Positions 1 through 9,603 of a stretch of 64,000 nt of DNA are shown here, in pieces; position 1 is the first letter of the stretch, and every line of letters starts with the position of its first letter. This stretch comes from a virus. Position numbers and translations under genes: made by a program. The notes beneath the pieces were generated by a model. It was not told where the DNA came from. It saw only the letters and a list, made by a program, of their open reading frames with translations, and did not search any database. The stretch lies in the IMG/VR virus record IMGVR_UViG_3300017917_003843, positions 1 to 64,000 of that record; one strand, 5' to 3'.

Positions 1-3000
1 CATACGATGCACTTGTAGCATCATTAGCATATGATGCACTAGTAGCAATATTTGCATAAGATGAACTTGTTGCATTAAATGCATATGAAGCAGATGTTGT
101 ATTGTTAGCATATGATGCAGACGTTGCATTATTTGCATATGAGGCTGTTATTGCCTGTGAAGCACTTATAGCATATGAGGAAGTTAATGCACTTGGAGCG
201 TGAGAGGCACTTAATGCATATGAAGCACTAGTTGCGGTAAAAGCATATGACGCACTTGTAGCATTATTAGCATATGATGATGTTGTTGCATTAAAGGCAT
301 ATGATGCAGAAGTAGCAATATTTGCATATGATGCTGTTAATGCTTGTGATGCTGATGTTGCTGTTTGAGCATTACCATATAAAGTACCACTAATAAAAGA
401 AGCATTAATCCATTTGGCTAGTGTTGTATTATAAACTAATGGTTGGTAGTTAGTTGGACCTGATAATTGAACATCAGATAAACCTGCTAAGGTTGATGTT
501 ACAACTGATCCTCCACCACCACTTCCTCCAACATTACGGAAAATACCTCCTGGAAGTATTTTTCCATCGTTTGGATTCTGTAAAGAACCATTATACTTAA
601 TTGTTATTGTTCCTAAATAAATAGCATTTTGTTGTGTATTAGGAGTTTCAATAAATTGTTCGTATGGTAAATTGTTAATAGCTTCTGTTTCACTAGCATA
701 CGCGGCAGTACCATAATAAACAACAATAGCTTTTGTTACAGAATTAGGGTAATAAAATGCACGTTGATTAGTCCAAGGTGTTGATGGTGATACACCTACT
801 ATACTACCTGAACCATTAGGATTATAATTTCCTGGGTCAATACCTAAATATCCTATACCACCATTTGTATCTTGAACAAATCCTGATCCAGATTGATAAT
901 ATCTAAATATTTTGGAAACATTTGTTCCTTGATCAGTAATATATGAAGGATTATTAGGATCTGTTTGATAATTTCTACCATCAGCCCAAGCAGTACCACT
1001 ACTTACTATTAAACTACCTGTAGCAGATCCACTAGGTGTTAAATAATATCCAGATAATTTTAATGGTCCAAAAGCTTTAACAAAATCATATGAACGTTGT
1101 TTCCAACCATAAGCAACGTTTGGATATGAAATACTACCGTTAGTAGTTGTTTGATTTTGGTGTAATACAGTACCAATTGAGATTGAAGTATTGTATTGAC
1201 CATCATTCCAAGGTGAAGTTTGTTGGAGTATTTGTCCACTTGAATCAATTCCAAGGAACGTTTGAATAGATGATGTTAAATAAGTTAAAGATTGATTTGT
1301 AAAATTACCCCAATTAATATATTGTACTGTTGGATATGGATTTTGAGATAAGGAAGCATTTAAATTTACAATAATACCACTACCTGAACTTAAATTAAAT
1401 GTAGTAGAACCTGTTACTGTAGATAATATACCACCATTTAATAAACCAGTATATAAATTACCTTCCAACCAACGTAAACGAGTTGTATTTGCATATCCAC
1501 CACCGTTTTGAGTAAAATATAAATCGTTTGTAGAACCAGAAACATAAATGTAAGATGCAGATATACTATTATCTATACTTCTTGATATAGGGTTAAATAT
1601 AACTACACCATTATGTTGGGTGTCTCCGAGTATTTTTATAGTAGGAGTTGATGGATTTTCAGAACCAGATATTATAATACTACCAGATAATAATGTATTA
1701 CCTAATAATGAATTATTACCTATTTGGAAGGTAGAACCAGTTATATTTAATGAACCTGTTAATACAGTATTTCCAACTAATGTATTTGAACCGCTAGTTT
1801 TTAAACTACCTGTTACTATTTGATCTCCAATGAATATATTTGAACCAGTAGTTGCAAATTCACTACTATTTTTACCATCTAAGAAGTCAGCATTATAAGC
1901 ATAAGATGAACTTAAAGCATATGAAGCTGAAGTTGAATTATTTGAATAACTTGCACTTAATACAGACATTGATGATGTCTGGTTTGTTGTTATTACGGTG
2001 CTATTATTTACAGCTAATGAACCTGTCACAGTAACTGAGCCGGTAAATTGATGTGTGTTTGATAGTTGTGAACCAAATATTGTAGAGCCAGTAACGTATT
2101 CTGTTGAAGAAGTAATAACTTGAGCAACTATTGTTTGTGCTGTTAATGTACCTGCTACAGTAAAGTCACTAGCAAATGATGCTGTTTGAGCATATGAAGC
2201 ACTAGTAGCAACATTTGCATATGATGCACTTATTGCTTGAGAAGCACTTATTGCATAAGATGCAGTTAATGCACTTGGAGCGTGAGAGGCACTTAAGGCA
2301 TATGATGCACTTGTTGCAGCAAAAGCATATGAAGCACTTGTAGCATCATTAGCATATGAAGCGCTTGTAGCATTATTAGCATATGAAGCCGAAGTAGCAT
2401 CACTAGCATACGAAGCACTAATAGTATTGTTTGAATTAATTGCTTGAGAAGCACTAATAGCAAATGATGCTGTTATTGATGGATCTAAATTTTGGGCAAA
2501 TGATGCTGTCGTTGCATATGAAGCAGAGGTTGCATTGAAAGCATATGATGCACTTGTTGCAACATTTGAATATGATGCGCTAACAGCATTATTTGAGTTA
2601 ATTGCTTGAGAAGCACTTACTGCATAAGATGCAGTTAATGCACTTGGAGCATGGGAGGCACTTAAAGCATACGATGCACTAGTTGCATTAAATGCATACG
2701 AAGCACTAAGAGCATTTGAAGCAAATGATGCAGTTCCTTGTAATGAACCTGTAAAACCAAGTGTTGATATTATAGAACCGGTAGTTATTAAAGAACCACT
2801 AATTCTTGTATTACCTACAATTGTTGCTCTAAATACACCACCTGTACTTGTTCTTGTTCCAAGTAGTAACTCACCACCTAACCAAGTTGTTGCTGTATCG
2901 GCATTACCAATCCATGTTCTATTACTTTCATTTGCAGCTTCTCCTTCAGAACGACTACCAAGAAATATATTATTAAAACCACTAACTAATGGAGTACTTA

Positions 3001-4255
3001 AACCTACACCAGCATTAAAACCAACTGCAGTGTTACGTCCACCACTAGTATTTGAACTTAATGCACCATAACCAAGTGCAGTATTAAATGAACCACCAGT
3101 ATTAGAACTTAACGCACTATAACCAAGTGCCGTATTAATGGAACCATCTTGATTGGCTGGTAAAACATTAAAACCAACAGCTGTGTTAGAATAACCCGTA
3201 GTATTAACACTTAGAGCACCCTCACCTATGGCGACATTATCAATAAAATCACCTTTACCTTTATTTATTGGTATACCATTAAATTGACTACCCGAAATAA
3301 AACTTGTTACAGTTAATGAACCTGTAATTGTAGTATTGGTGTTTACTCTGAATCCACTAACTGGGGAAATTGAAGCAGTAGCTGAACCTGATGCAATTTG
3401 GGATAAATTTAAACCTACAATTCCACTAGCTGGAATATTGTATAATCCACTTCCATCTCCTATAAATGAGCCTGTAAATAAACCACTAAAAGATCCAGTA
3501 TTAAATGAACTACTAAAACTTAAAAATGAACCTGATAGAATTCCAATACTTGAACTGTTAGCTAGTATACGAGAATCAAAGGATGCTGATGAAGCTAAGT
3601 AACTTCCACTAAGTAATGATATAGATGCACTTAAAGATGCACTAGTATTTAAAAAACTACTAGAAAGTATGCCAATAGATGAACTATTTGATAATATTCT
3701 TGAATCAATTGATGCAGATGTACTAATGTAATCAACTCCATTTACAGCAAGTGATCCAGTTATTGTAACTGATCCTGTAAATTGGTGAGTATTTGTTAAA
3801 GAACTACCAAATATTGTGGAACCTGTTATATACTCTGTAGAAGATGTTATAATTTGTGCAACAATAGTTTGGGCAGTTAACGTTCCTGCTACAGTAAAAT
3901 TATCAGCATATGACGATGTTTGTGCATATGATGAACTTAAAGAATATGAAGATGTTGATGAATTTGGTGCATGAGATGCAGATATAGCGAACGAAGCTGT
4001 ACCAAATAAACTACCAGTAATACCGTTAGATACATTAAGAGAACCCGTAATACTTTGGCTACCTAATAAATTGATAGACCCTGTATTTAACGTATTAGTT
4101 AATATAAATTCTTGAATAGACTCAACAGAACCCGAGCGTTTGATGTATGCTTTACCATCATAGGTATTAATTGCAACTTCACCTAATTGTAAAGAACCAG
4201 TATCTGGAACTTTGCCTTGTAACGCGGAGCGTTTTAATAAAATTGTTTGAGCCAT
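1..4255 (-). CDS. Giant repeat-built tail fibre protein (partial, runs off left edge)
   Basis: An open frame of at least 1418 codons starts at ATG 4255 (MAQTILLKRSALQGKVP) and is still open at base 1, so the C-terminus is missing. The N-terminal sequence QLGEVAINTYDGKAYIKR is typical of phage fibre attachment ends. The middle (about 3240-2950) has NTAVG/NTALGYSALSSNTGG repeats, a family known from trimeric fibre and adhesin stalks. Long tracts repeat ASYA-x-x-ATSASYA, SASHAPSALTASYA and ITGSL. A G-x-GSGLYNIPASG motif also occurs. An extended trimeric fibre or adhesin at the tail tip is inferred. A late-type promoter motif lies 34 nt upstream. Confidence 0.85.
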   Translation of the reverse strand, partial: MAQTILLKRSALQGKVPDTGSLQLGEVAINTYDGKAYIKRSGSVESIQEFILTNTLNTGSINLLGSQSITGSLNVSNGITGSLFGTASFAISASHAPNSSTSSYSLSSSYAQTSSYADNFTVAGTLTAQTIVAQIITSSTEYITGSTIFGSSLTNTHQFTGSVTITGSLAVNGVDYISTSASIDSRILSNSSSIGILSSSFLNTSASLSASISLLSGSYLASSASFDSRILANSSSIGILSGSFLSFSSSFNTGSFSGLFTGSFIGDGSGLYNIPASGIVGLNLSQIASGSATASISPVSGFRVNTNTTITGSLTVTSFISGSQFNGIPINKGKGDFIDNVAIGEGALSVNTTGYSNTAVGFNVLPANQDGSINTALGYSALSSNTGGSFNTALGYGALSSNTSGGRNTAVGFNAGVGLSTPLVSGFNNIFLGSRSEGEAANESNRTWIGNADTATTWLGGELLLGTRTSTGGVFRATIVGNTRISGSLITTGSIISTLGFTGSLQGTASFASNALSASYAFNATSASYALSASHAPSALTASYAVSASQAINSNNAVSASYSNVATSASYAFNATSASYATTASFAQNLDPSITASFAISASQAINSNNTISASYASDATSASYANNATSASYANDATSASYAFAATSASYALSASHAPSALTASYAISASQAISASYANVATSASYAQTASFASDFTVAGTLTAQTIVAQVITSSTEYVTGSTIFGSQLSNTHQFTGSVTVTGSLAVNNSTVITTNQTSSMSVLSASYSNNSTSASYALSSSYAYNADFLDGKNSSEFATTGSNIFIGDQIVTGSLKTSGSNTLVGNTVLTGSLNITGSTFQIGNNSLLGNTLLSGSIIISGSENPSTPTIKILGDTQHNGVVIFNPISRSIDNSISASYIYVSGSTNDLYFTQNGGGYANTTRLRWLEGNLYTGLLNGGILSTVTGSTTFNLSSGSGIIVNLNASLSQNPYPTVQYINWGNFTNQSLTYLTSSIQTFLGIDSSGQILQQTSPWNDGQYNTSISIGTVLHQNQTTTNGSISYPNVAYGWKQRSYDFVKAFGPLKLSGYYLTPSGSATGSLIVSSGTAWADGRNYQTDPNNPSYITDQGTNVSKIFRYYQSGSGFVQDTNGGIGYLGIDPGNYNPNGSGSIVGVSPSTPWTNQRAFYYPNSVTKAIVVYYGTAAYASETEAINNLPYEQFIETPNTQQNAIYLGTITIKYNGSLQNPNDGKILPGGIFRNVGGSGGGGSVVTSTLAGLSDVQLSGPTNYQPLVYNTTLAKWINASFISGTLYGNAQTATSASQALTASYANIATSASYAFNATTSSYANNATSASYAFTATSASYALSASHAPSALTSSYAISASQAITASYANNATSASYANNTTSASYAFNATSSSYANIATSASYANDATSASY

Positions 4256-4289
4256 ATTTATGAAGTAATTTAGTAGTATATACTACCCC

Positions 4290-4298
4290 TATAAATAT
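4290..4298 (-). promoter_or_regulatory. Late-type promoter motif upstream of the giant fibre gene
   Basis: Coding strand reads ATATTTATA, 34 nt before the ATG at 4255. A perfect inverted repeat (TAGTAGTATATACTACTA type) follows in the leader at about 4271-4287. Confidence 0.55.
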
Positions 4299-4317
4299 TT
4301 AAATTGACTAGAATATA

Positions 4318-5445
4318 TTAATTAAATCTAACACTCATTACGTGTACTGAGCCGCTATATTCTGTATACCCAGTTCCGGACCCACCAAATTGTGTAGGTA
4401 CTGTTGTTGTACCTCCTGTTGGCCAATTTCCCAAAACAACTCTATTAACAGCTGTAACAAATGCACTTCCCGAAATAGTAGCTGTTCTATTATTAGTTAA
4501 TGTTTGTATTGTTCTATAGAATGGACCACTACTGTTCATTATTAAAAAATATCTATTTGCTGGTATTGTAACTGAGTTGTTGATACTAGATGAATTAAAT
4601 CTACCTGCAGTATAACTAAATGAAGTAGAATTTGTTATTTGGGTTACAGCACCAAAACTACCTATTGAATCATTAACAGATGATACAGAAGCATACCATG
4701 CCCATGAGTTAGTACCATTTTGGGTTGTATTTAATCCAATATTAAATGAACCTGTAGATAATACTACTTGTTGATGTGCATAGAATAATTGCCAACACCC
4801 ATTGTTTGAATTAAATGCTACAGATGATGTTACCCCACTTTGAGCAGTATAGGCATCAAAAAATGTTCCTTTAGTATAATCAAATACAGAACCTGTTGCA
4901 GGTACTACAGGAACTGTTGGTGTAGGGGTTAAAGTAGGTGTTATAGACGGTGTAACAGATATTGTACGTGTTATAGACGGTGTAACAGATATAGTTGGTG
5001 TTATAGACGGTGTAACAGATATAGTTGGTGTTACAGTTCTAGTAACAGATGGTGTAACGGATGGTGTACGAGATGTAGATAATGTAATAGATGGTGTACG
5101 AGATACAGACGGTGTATTAGATGGATTAACTGGGCTTACTGTTATTGATGGAGTAATAGAAGGTGTTATACTAATACTTGGTGTAATTGATATACTTGGG
5201 GTTCTACTAATACTTATTGATGGGGTAACACTAACACTAGGAGTATTTGAAATAGAAATACTTGGTGTGTTTGAAATACTAACACTAGGTGTAAATGAAA
5301 TACTAGGTGTTACACTAATAGTAATACTTGGAGTAATAGAAGGTGTAGCTGTAAGGAAGGGTGTTAAACTAATAGATGGTGTAATAATGGGTACAATAGA
5401 TCCATTAGGTATTAGTCTAAATCCATTTGAAAATGATATTGCCAT
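4318..5445 (-). CDS. PSIT-repeat fibre/decoration protein with C-terminal globular domain
   Basis: 375 aa. After a short N-terminus (MAISFSNGFRLIPNG), residues about 20-180 are an uninterrupted low-complexity array of P-S-[IV]-[ST] and T-P-S-[IV]-[ST] units. The C-terminal 190 residues are non-repetitive, rich in S, T, N and aromatics, and probably a beta-rich head domain. The gene starts 10 nt after the stop of the neighbouring fibre gene, so the two are probably co-transcribed. I infer a stiff linker or stalk carrying a binding domain. Two more proteins with the same repeat lie at 37037-37774 and 37802-40576. Confidence 0.75.
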   Translation of the reverse strand: MAISFSNGFRLIPNGSIVPIITPSISLTPFLTATPSITPSITISVTPSISFTPSVSISNTPSISISNTPSVSVTPSISISRTPSISITPSISITPSITPSITVSPVNPSNTPSVSRTPSITLSTSRTPSVTPSVTRTVTPTISVTPSITPTISVTPSITRTISVTPSITPTLTPTPTVPVVPATGSVFDYTKGTFFDAYTAQSGVTSSVAFNSNNGCWQLFYAHQQVVLSTGSFNIGLNTTQNGTNSWAWYASVSSVNDSIGSFGAVTQITNSTSFSYTAGRFNSSSINNSVTIPANRYFLIMNSSGPFYRTIQTLTNNRTATISGSAFVTAVNRVVLGNWPTGGTTTVPTQFGGSGTGYTEYSGSVHVMSVRFN

Positions 5446-5454
5446 AACTTCGTA

Positions 5455-7419
5455 TTAATAAAATCCACCATCAATTAAGGTTTCTAAAGCAGTTAAACGA
5501 TAATTTACTGAACTGCTAAACGCAGTAACATTTCCAATACCTACAATAGAACCACTGATTACACCAGGTGCTTCAACAAATATACCTGATCCACTATTTA
5601 AGAATAATGAACTACTATCTAAAAGATAAACATTACTATCTATAATTCCAACAGGACCATTAAAAGTAGATGAACCTGTTATTTCAAATGAACCTGTTAC
5701 TTCTAATTTTTGACGTAAAGGACTAACATACGAAGCTGTTAGAGCATTATTAGTATTAGTTGCTTGAGAAGCACTTACTGCATAACTCGCAGTACCAAAT
5801 AATGAACCAGTAATACCATTGTTTACTCTTAGTATATTACTGATGTTTAATGAACCTGTTAATTCATGTTGATTATTTGGATTTATTAATAATTTTCTAT
5901 TAGTATCAACATTAAACCCACCAGCAAATATTCCTACTGTATTATTAGATGCATTACCTATATTTATTTTGTTACCAGTAGAGTATAAATAAGCATCATT
6001 AGCACTACCAACACCGTTTCCGTTATCAATATAATTTTCATTATTGATACCCATATTAACGTAATTGGTAAGCTCAGTACCATTATTTGCCGTAGCAACA
6101 ACGTCTGATGAAGCACTTACACCTTGATTGGTATTTTGAATATTTAATTGTAAGTAATTATCTAAATTACCTTTACCGGATATTACATTAAAGGATGATG
6201 TTGATGGTTGCCAAACATATAATGCTTCAGGAGCAGCAGTAGTTACACCATTTTGATTAATAGCAACACTAAATCCATTATCTACTTGATATATAGCACT
6301 ATCTGATAATACTTGAGATGAACTAAAGTATGGAATATGTGTAGCAGTACCTCGTAAATTATTTAATGAACCACTAAAGGATCCAGTAATAGTACCATTA
6401 AATGAACCACTAAATGAACCATTAAATGATCCAGTATTAAACGAACTACTAAATGCTAGAAATGAACTTGATAATATACCAATACTAGAGCTATTAGCAA
6501 GTATACGAGAATTAAATGAAGCAGATGTATTAATAAAATCAATACCATTTACTGCAAGTGAACCTGTTATTTTAACTGAACCAGTAAATATTTGAGTATT
6601 ACTTAGATCATTTCCAAATACGTTAGAACCGCTTGAATATAATACACTTGATGTAATAATTTGTGCAACAATTGTTTGGGCAGTTAATGTACCCGCTACC
6701 TTAAAATTATCAGCATAAGATGATGTTGCAGCATATGAAGCACTGTTAGTATTATCTACATTAAAACTAGCAGATGTATTATCACCATAGAAAAATGTGA
6801 TAACATCTGTATTTGTTTGATATGAAGCACTAACTAAAGTATTTACGTGTGAGGCAGTACCAAATAGTGAACTTGTAATTCCGTTAGTTACATTTAATGT
6901 TCCACTAATTATTTGGTTTCCTCTAAAAGTATTTGAACCAGTAGTTGCATATGAACCTGTAATATTAGTTATATTAATTATACGGTTATCAAATGACGCA
7001 CTAGCAACTAAAAATGAACTTGATAATATACCAATAGAAGAACTATTAGTAAGTATTCGTGTATTAAATGATGAACTATCATTTAAATAACTACCACTAA
7101 ATGTTGAAAATGAACTTGATAATATACCAATAGAAGAACTATTGGTTAATATTCTAATATCGAATGATGCAGAAGCAATATAATATGATGCTGTAAATGC
7201 ATTAAATGAAGCAGTACTAACAAAACTACTAGTAAATAAATCAGGATTGCCTGGTTCTCCTTTAGCTCCTTGAGGGCCAGGTGTAATAATTTCTACTACA
7301 TTAGTAATCTGTTGAGGGACAACAAGAATATTACCGAAGTCTTGATTAACATCGATAGTATTTATTGTGTTCTCTACGTTAACACTATTAAAATTGGTAT
7401 TAACATCTATTTGACTCAT
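5455..7419 (-). CDS. Tail fibre protein with collagen-like segment and shared repeat cassettes
   Basis: 654 aa. The N-terminal segment (SQIDVNTNFNSVNVENT) is followed near residue 50 by a short collagen-like run, GPQGAKGEPGNP. Then come cassettes of RIL-x-NSSSIGILSSSF and VAGTLTAQTIVAQIITSS ... FTGSVKITGSLAVNG. The same cassettes are in the giant fibre gene to the left. The C-terminal 150 residues are less repetitive. The start overlaps the stop of the 7419-7793 gene as TAATG, which suggests translational coupling. Inferred role: a side or short tail fibre. Confidence 0.8.
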   Translation of the reverse strand: MSQIDVNTNFNSVNVENTINTIDVNQDFGNILVVPQQITNVVEIITPGPQGAKGEPGNPDLFTSSFVSTASFNAFTASYYIASASFDIRILTNSSSIGILSSSFSTFSGSYLNDSSSFNTRILTNSSSIGILSSSFLVASASFDNRIINITNITGSYATTGSNTFRGNQIISGTLNVTNGITSSLFGTASHVNTLVSASYQTNTDVITFFYGDNTSASFNVDNTNSASYAATSSYADNFKVAGTLTAQTIVAQIITSSVLYSSGSNVFGNDLSNTQIFTGSVKITGSLAVNGIDFINTSASFNSRILANSSSIGILSSSFLAFSSSFNTGSFNGSFSGSFNGTITGSFSGSLNNLRGTATHIPYFSSSQVLSDSAIYQVDNGFSVAINQNGVTTAAPEALYVWQPSTSSFNVISGKGNLDNYLQLNIQNTNQGVSASSDVVATANNGTELTNYVNMGINNENYIDNGNGVGSANDAYLYSTGNKINIGNASNNTVGIFAGGFNVDTNRKLLINPNNQHELTGSLNISNILRVNNGITGSLFGTASYAVSASQATNTNNALTASYVSPLRQKLEVTGSFEITGSSTFNGPVGIIDSNVYLLDSSSLFLNSGSGIFVEAPGVISGSIVGIGNVTAFSSSVNYRLTALETLIDGGFY

Positions 7420-7793
7420 TAGCTAACAACAGTAACTTCCTTACTTAATTTAACTTTACCTTCTAATATTCTATTTACCACAGGGCAGTTACTACCCGAA
7501 ATAATGTCTAAATCATATAAGGCCTCATTAAATGTTAATAAAGAAGATGTACAGGAAGCTATATAGATACCTATAGTGCCTGATACAGCATTAGTCATAT
7601 TTAACCCAGTTCCGTCTGCATTTAAACTACTACTTAATGTTAATAGAGGAGGAGAACTGTATGTTTGTCTAATTTGCATTTTTGCACTATATTGGGATAA
7701 GTCAACGGGAGCTCCATTGGAATCATTATACACTATTGAGAAATTTAGTGTTGATCCTTGTTCTATTACAAATGAGTATCTACCTGCGGCCAT
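7419..7793 (-). CDS. Conserved virion protein with Ig/BppU-like beta domain
   Basis: 124 aa. The N-terminus RYSFVIEQGSTLNFSIVYND with VDLSQYSAKMQIRQ, and the later YDLDIISGS and EGKVKLSKEVT, match a widespread small phage virion family with a beta-sandwich like baseplate upper-protein N-termini. It sits between PhoH and a fibre gene and overlaps the fibre start by one base pair, so a fibre-adaptor or baseplate-periphery role is inferred. The family resemblance is from memory and the exact function is unknown. Confidence 0.65.
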   Translation of the reverse strand: MAAGRYSFVIEQGSTLNFSIVYNDSNGAPVDLSQYSAKMQIRQTYSSPPLLTLSSSLNADGTGLNMTNAVSGTIGIYIASCTSSLLTFNEALYDLDIISGSNCPVVNRILEGKVKLSKEVTVVS

Positions 7794-7799
7794 ATTATA

Positions 7800-8495
7800 T
7801 TATAAATCTCTTAATTCTTTATACAAAGACAAAACTGATTCTACAATTGGATGGCGATGATTTGTTTTTAAAGCAATAGCAGATACACCGTTTACAGTTC
7901 CCGCTACTTGTTTTGAAAGAAAATACATACCCGAGTCTTTTTTATTTTTTAAATCTATTTGAGTAGTATCTCCTACAATCACCATTTTACTTCCTTTACA
8001 TAGACGAGATATTACCATTTCCATTTGAGAATCAGTAACATTTTGAGCCTCGTCTACAATAATAAATGCATTTGAGAAGTTACGTCCACGCATAAACGCA
8101 AATGGTACGATTTCTATTTGTCCTCTCTCAAAATACATATCCACTTTCTCCTTATCATAAACACGATATGCGTTATCGTATATAGGGGCAACGAATGGAT
8201 CTAATTTTTCTTTAATACCACCAGGTAAAAAACCAATTTCTTCTTTAGCTGTTACTACTGGTCGTGCTATTATAATTTTTTCAACTTCTTTATTAAATAA
8301 TTGATCTAAGGCTGTTTGAACTGCTACTAATGTTTTACCACTTCCTGCTTGTCCTGTAATAACTGTTATATCACTATTTAATATTATACTTTTAGTTTCT
8401 TTTTGTTCTTCATTTAATTGAACTTGAAACTTAATCGGGTTTTTAGGTTTACGTTTTTCTCTAAAAGTCTCGTCAGTATGGTGGTTTGAACTCAT
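7800..8495 (-). CDS. phoH: PhoH-like ATPase
   Basis: 231 aa, the usual length of phage PhoH proteins. The Walker A motif is TGQAGSGKT (about residue 48) and the Walker B motif is FIIVDEAQNV (about 145). VIVGDTTQID matches the PhoH motif III, and the segment with RPVVTAKEEIGFLPGG is a PhoH-family hallmark. PhoH is a P-loop ATPase related to the helicase domain of RecD. It is common in phages, and its role in infection is unclear. Here it sits among tail genes with a late-type motif 23 nt upstream, so it is probably expressed late. Confidence 0.93.
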   Translation of the reverse strand: MSSNHHTDETFREKRKPKNPIKFQVQLNEEQKETKSIILNSDITVITGQAGSGKTLVAVQTALDQLFNKEVEKIIIARPVVTAKEEIGFLPGGIKEKLDPFVAPIYDNAYRVYDKEKVDMYFERGQIEIVPFAFMRGRNFSNAFIIVDEAQNVTDSQMEMVISRLCKGSKMVIVGDTTQIDLKNKKDSGMYFLSKQVAGTVNGVSAIALKTNHRHPIVESVLSLYKELRDL

Positions 8496-8518
8496 AAAAC
8501 TGGTTTAAAATTATCAAC

Positions 8519-8527
8519 AATAAATAT
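8519..8527 (-). promoter_or_regulatory. Late-type promoter motif upstream of phoH
   Basis: Coding strand reads ATATTTATT, 23 nt before the phoH ATG. It immediately follows the T-run of the upstream terminator, so terminator and promoter are back to back. Confidence 0.5.
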
Positions 8528-8538
8528 GCAAAAAAAAA

Positions 8539-8559
8539 GGCCGAAACAATGTTTCAGCC
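8539..8559 (-). terminator. Intrinsic terminator after the 8581-9252 gene
   Basis: On the minus strand GGCTGAAAC pairs with GTTTCGGCC around a short loop, followed by eight or nine T. Confidence 0.85.
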
Positions 8560-8580
8560 TTATTTACTAATATATTTACA

Positions 8581-9252
8581 TTAACCTACTCTATTAGCAG
8601 TTAATATTAATGAAGGTATAGCAGGTCCATAAGTAGGAGAAGCATTATATTGTATCCGAGCATCAGAAGAATCAGAAGCCCACATTAATTGAATAAAATC
8701 TCCAGCAGATGCACTAACAAACCAGTTCCAAGCAGCTACTGTTTTAGCATTACTACCTCCTAAGGTTGTTACAGCTGTGTTACTAATAGGAATATCTTGA
8801 TTATTTTGTTTAATCCATATGTAAATAATAAAATCAGCTCCTGCGGAAGTTTTATCTAATTGGGCTGAAAATTGTACATTATAGATACCAGTATGAGTAA
8901 ATTTAATTTTATCATTAATTGATCCAGAAACAATTACACCATTAGAAATATCTGTTGTGTTTAAAGACATTGTATTAGCTGTACCGGGTGTTGGGTTAAG
9001 CATAGATGCAGTATGATAAAATGAACCAAAATAATTAGTTACACCAAATGAACTTGTAGCATTATTAATAGATGATGTAAAACTATTAAATGAACCTGTA
9101 GATACTATAGATGATGATATTTGAGTAAATACAGAGTTTCCAACTGCTTGCATTGTTGTTTTTTTAGTTATACTATTATTTACAATAGCAAAAACATCTG
9201 TAGGTTCAGGTACTAATAATGAGGGTAACCCGGATATAGGTAAATCTGGCAT
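8581..9252 (-). CDS. Virion protein with C1q/TNF-like C-terminal domain
   Basis: 223 aa. The N-terminus (PDLPISGLPSLLVPEPTDVFAIVNN) resembles the start of many phage fibre-type proteins. A short S/T-rich linker follows. Residues about 85-223 look like a C1q-type jelly roll: KIKFTHTGIYNVQFSAQLDK, then DFIIYIWIKQN and WNWFVSASAGDFIQLMW. Such domains form trimeric knobs on fibres or capsids. The gene is between the capsid gene and phoH and ends at a strong terminator. Whether it decorates the head or the tail cannot be told from sequence. Confidence 0.65.
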   Translation of the reverse strand: MPDLPISGLPSLLVPEPTDVFAIVNNSITKKTTMQAVGNSVFTQISSSIVSTGSFNSFTSSINNATSSFGVTNYFGSFYHTASMLNPTPGTANTMSLNTTDISNGVIVSGSINDKIKFTHTGIYNVQFSAQLDKTSAGADFIIYIWIKQNNQDIPISNTAVTTLGGSNAKTVAAWNWFVSASAGDFIQLMWASDSSDARIQYNASPTYGPAIPSLILTANRVG

Positions 9253-9256
9253 ATTT

Positions 9257-9523
9257 TTATATTAATGAAGTTATATAAATTTTGGATCCATCTTCTTGTA
9301 ATATATAATTTAAATTTTCTTGTTGAAGAAATCCAGTTTGTACTATTTGAGATTCTTCATCTCCTTTAGGTTGATATGAATACCAACTTTCAAATCGAGC
9401 AGTATTTAATTGATCTAGGTATATGTTATAATGTTTTACTTGTTCGTTTAATGGTAATTTTCTAACCCAATCAATAGTTACAAATTGAGGCCATAATATT
9501 TCTTCGTAAATGTTTATTTTCAT
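9257..9523 (-). CDS. Conserved small protein of unknown function
   Basis: 88 aa, beginning MKINIYEEILWPQFVTIDWV. It is rich in aromatic and acidic residues. No domain is recognised. It is the first gene after the capsid terminator, has its own late-type motif 15 nt upstream, and ends 4 nt before the C1q-like protein gene, so the two form one transcription unit. Confidence 0.6.
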   Translation of the reverse strand: MKINIYEEILWPQFVTIDWVRKLPLNEQVKHYNIYLDQLNTARFESWYSYQPKGDEESQIVQTGFLQQENLNYILQEDGSKIYITSLI

Positions 9524-9538
9524 ATAACAATTATATAA

Positions 9539-9547
9539 TATAAATAT
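9539..9547 (-). promoter_or_regulatory. Late-type promoter motif upstream of the 9257-9523 gene
   Basis: Coding strand reads ATATTTATA, 15 nt before the ATG. It abuts the T-run of the capsid gene terminator. Confidence 0.55.
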
Positions 9548-9554
9548 AAAAAAA

Positions 9555-9577
9555 AGAGCCGAGTATATCTCGGCTCT
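9555..9577 (-). terminator. Intrinsic terminator of the major capsid gene
   Basis: AGAGCCGAG and CTCGGCTCT pair on the minus strand and are followed by eight T. It lies 27 nt after the capsid stop codon. Confidence 0.9.
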
Positions 9578-9603
9578 AATTTTTACTCGATTATCTATTC
9601 AGA

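Noticed and set aside
1060-1254. 64-codon minus frame inside the giant fibre gene
   Set aside because: It is another frame of the same strand and contains none of the repeat pattern. The long fibre frame is continuous here.
3336-3602. 88-codon plus-strand frame with many prolines and leucines
   Set aside because: It is the antisense of fibre repeats (S, N, T-rich coding reads as L, P, I on the opposite strand).
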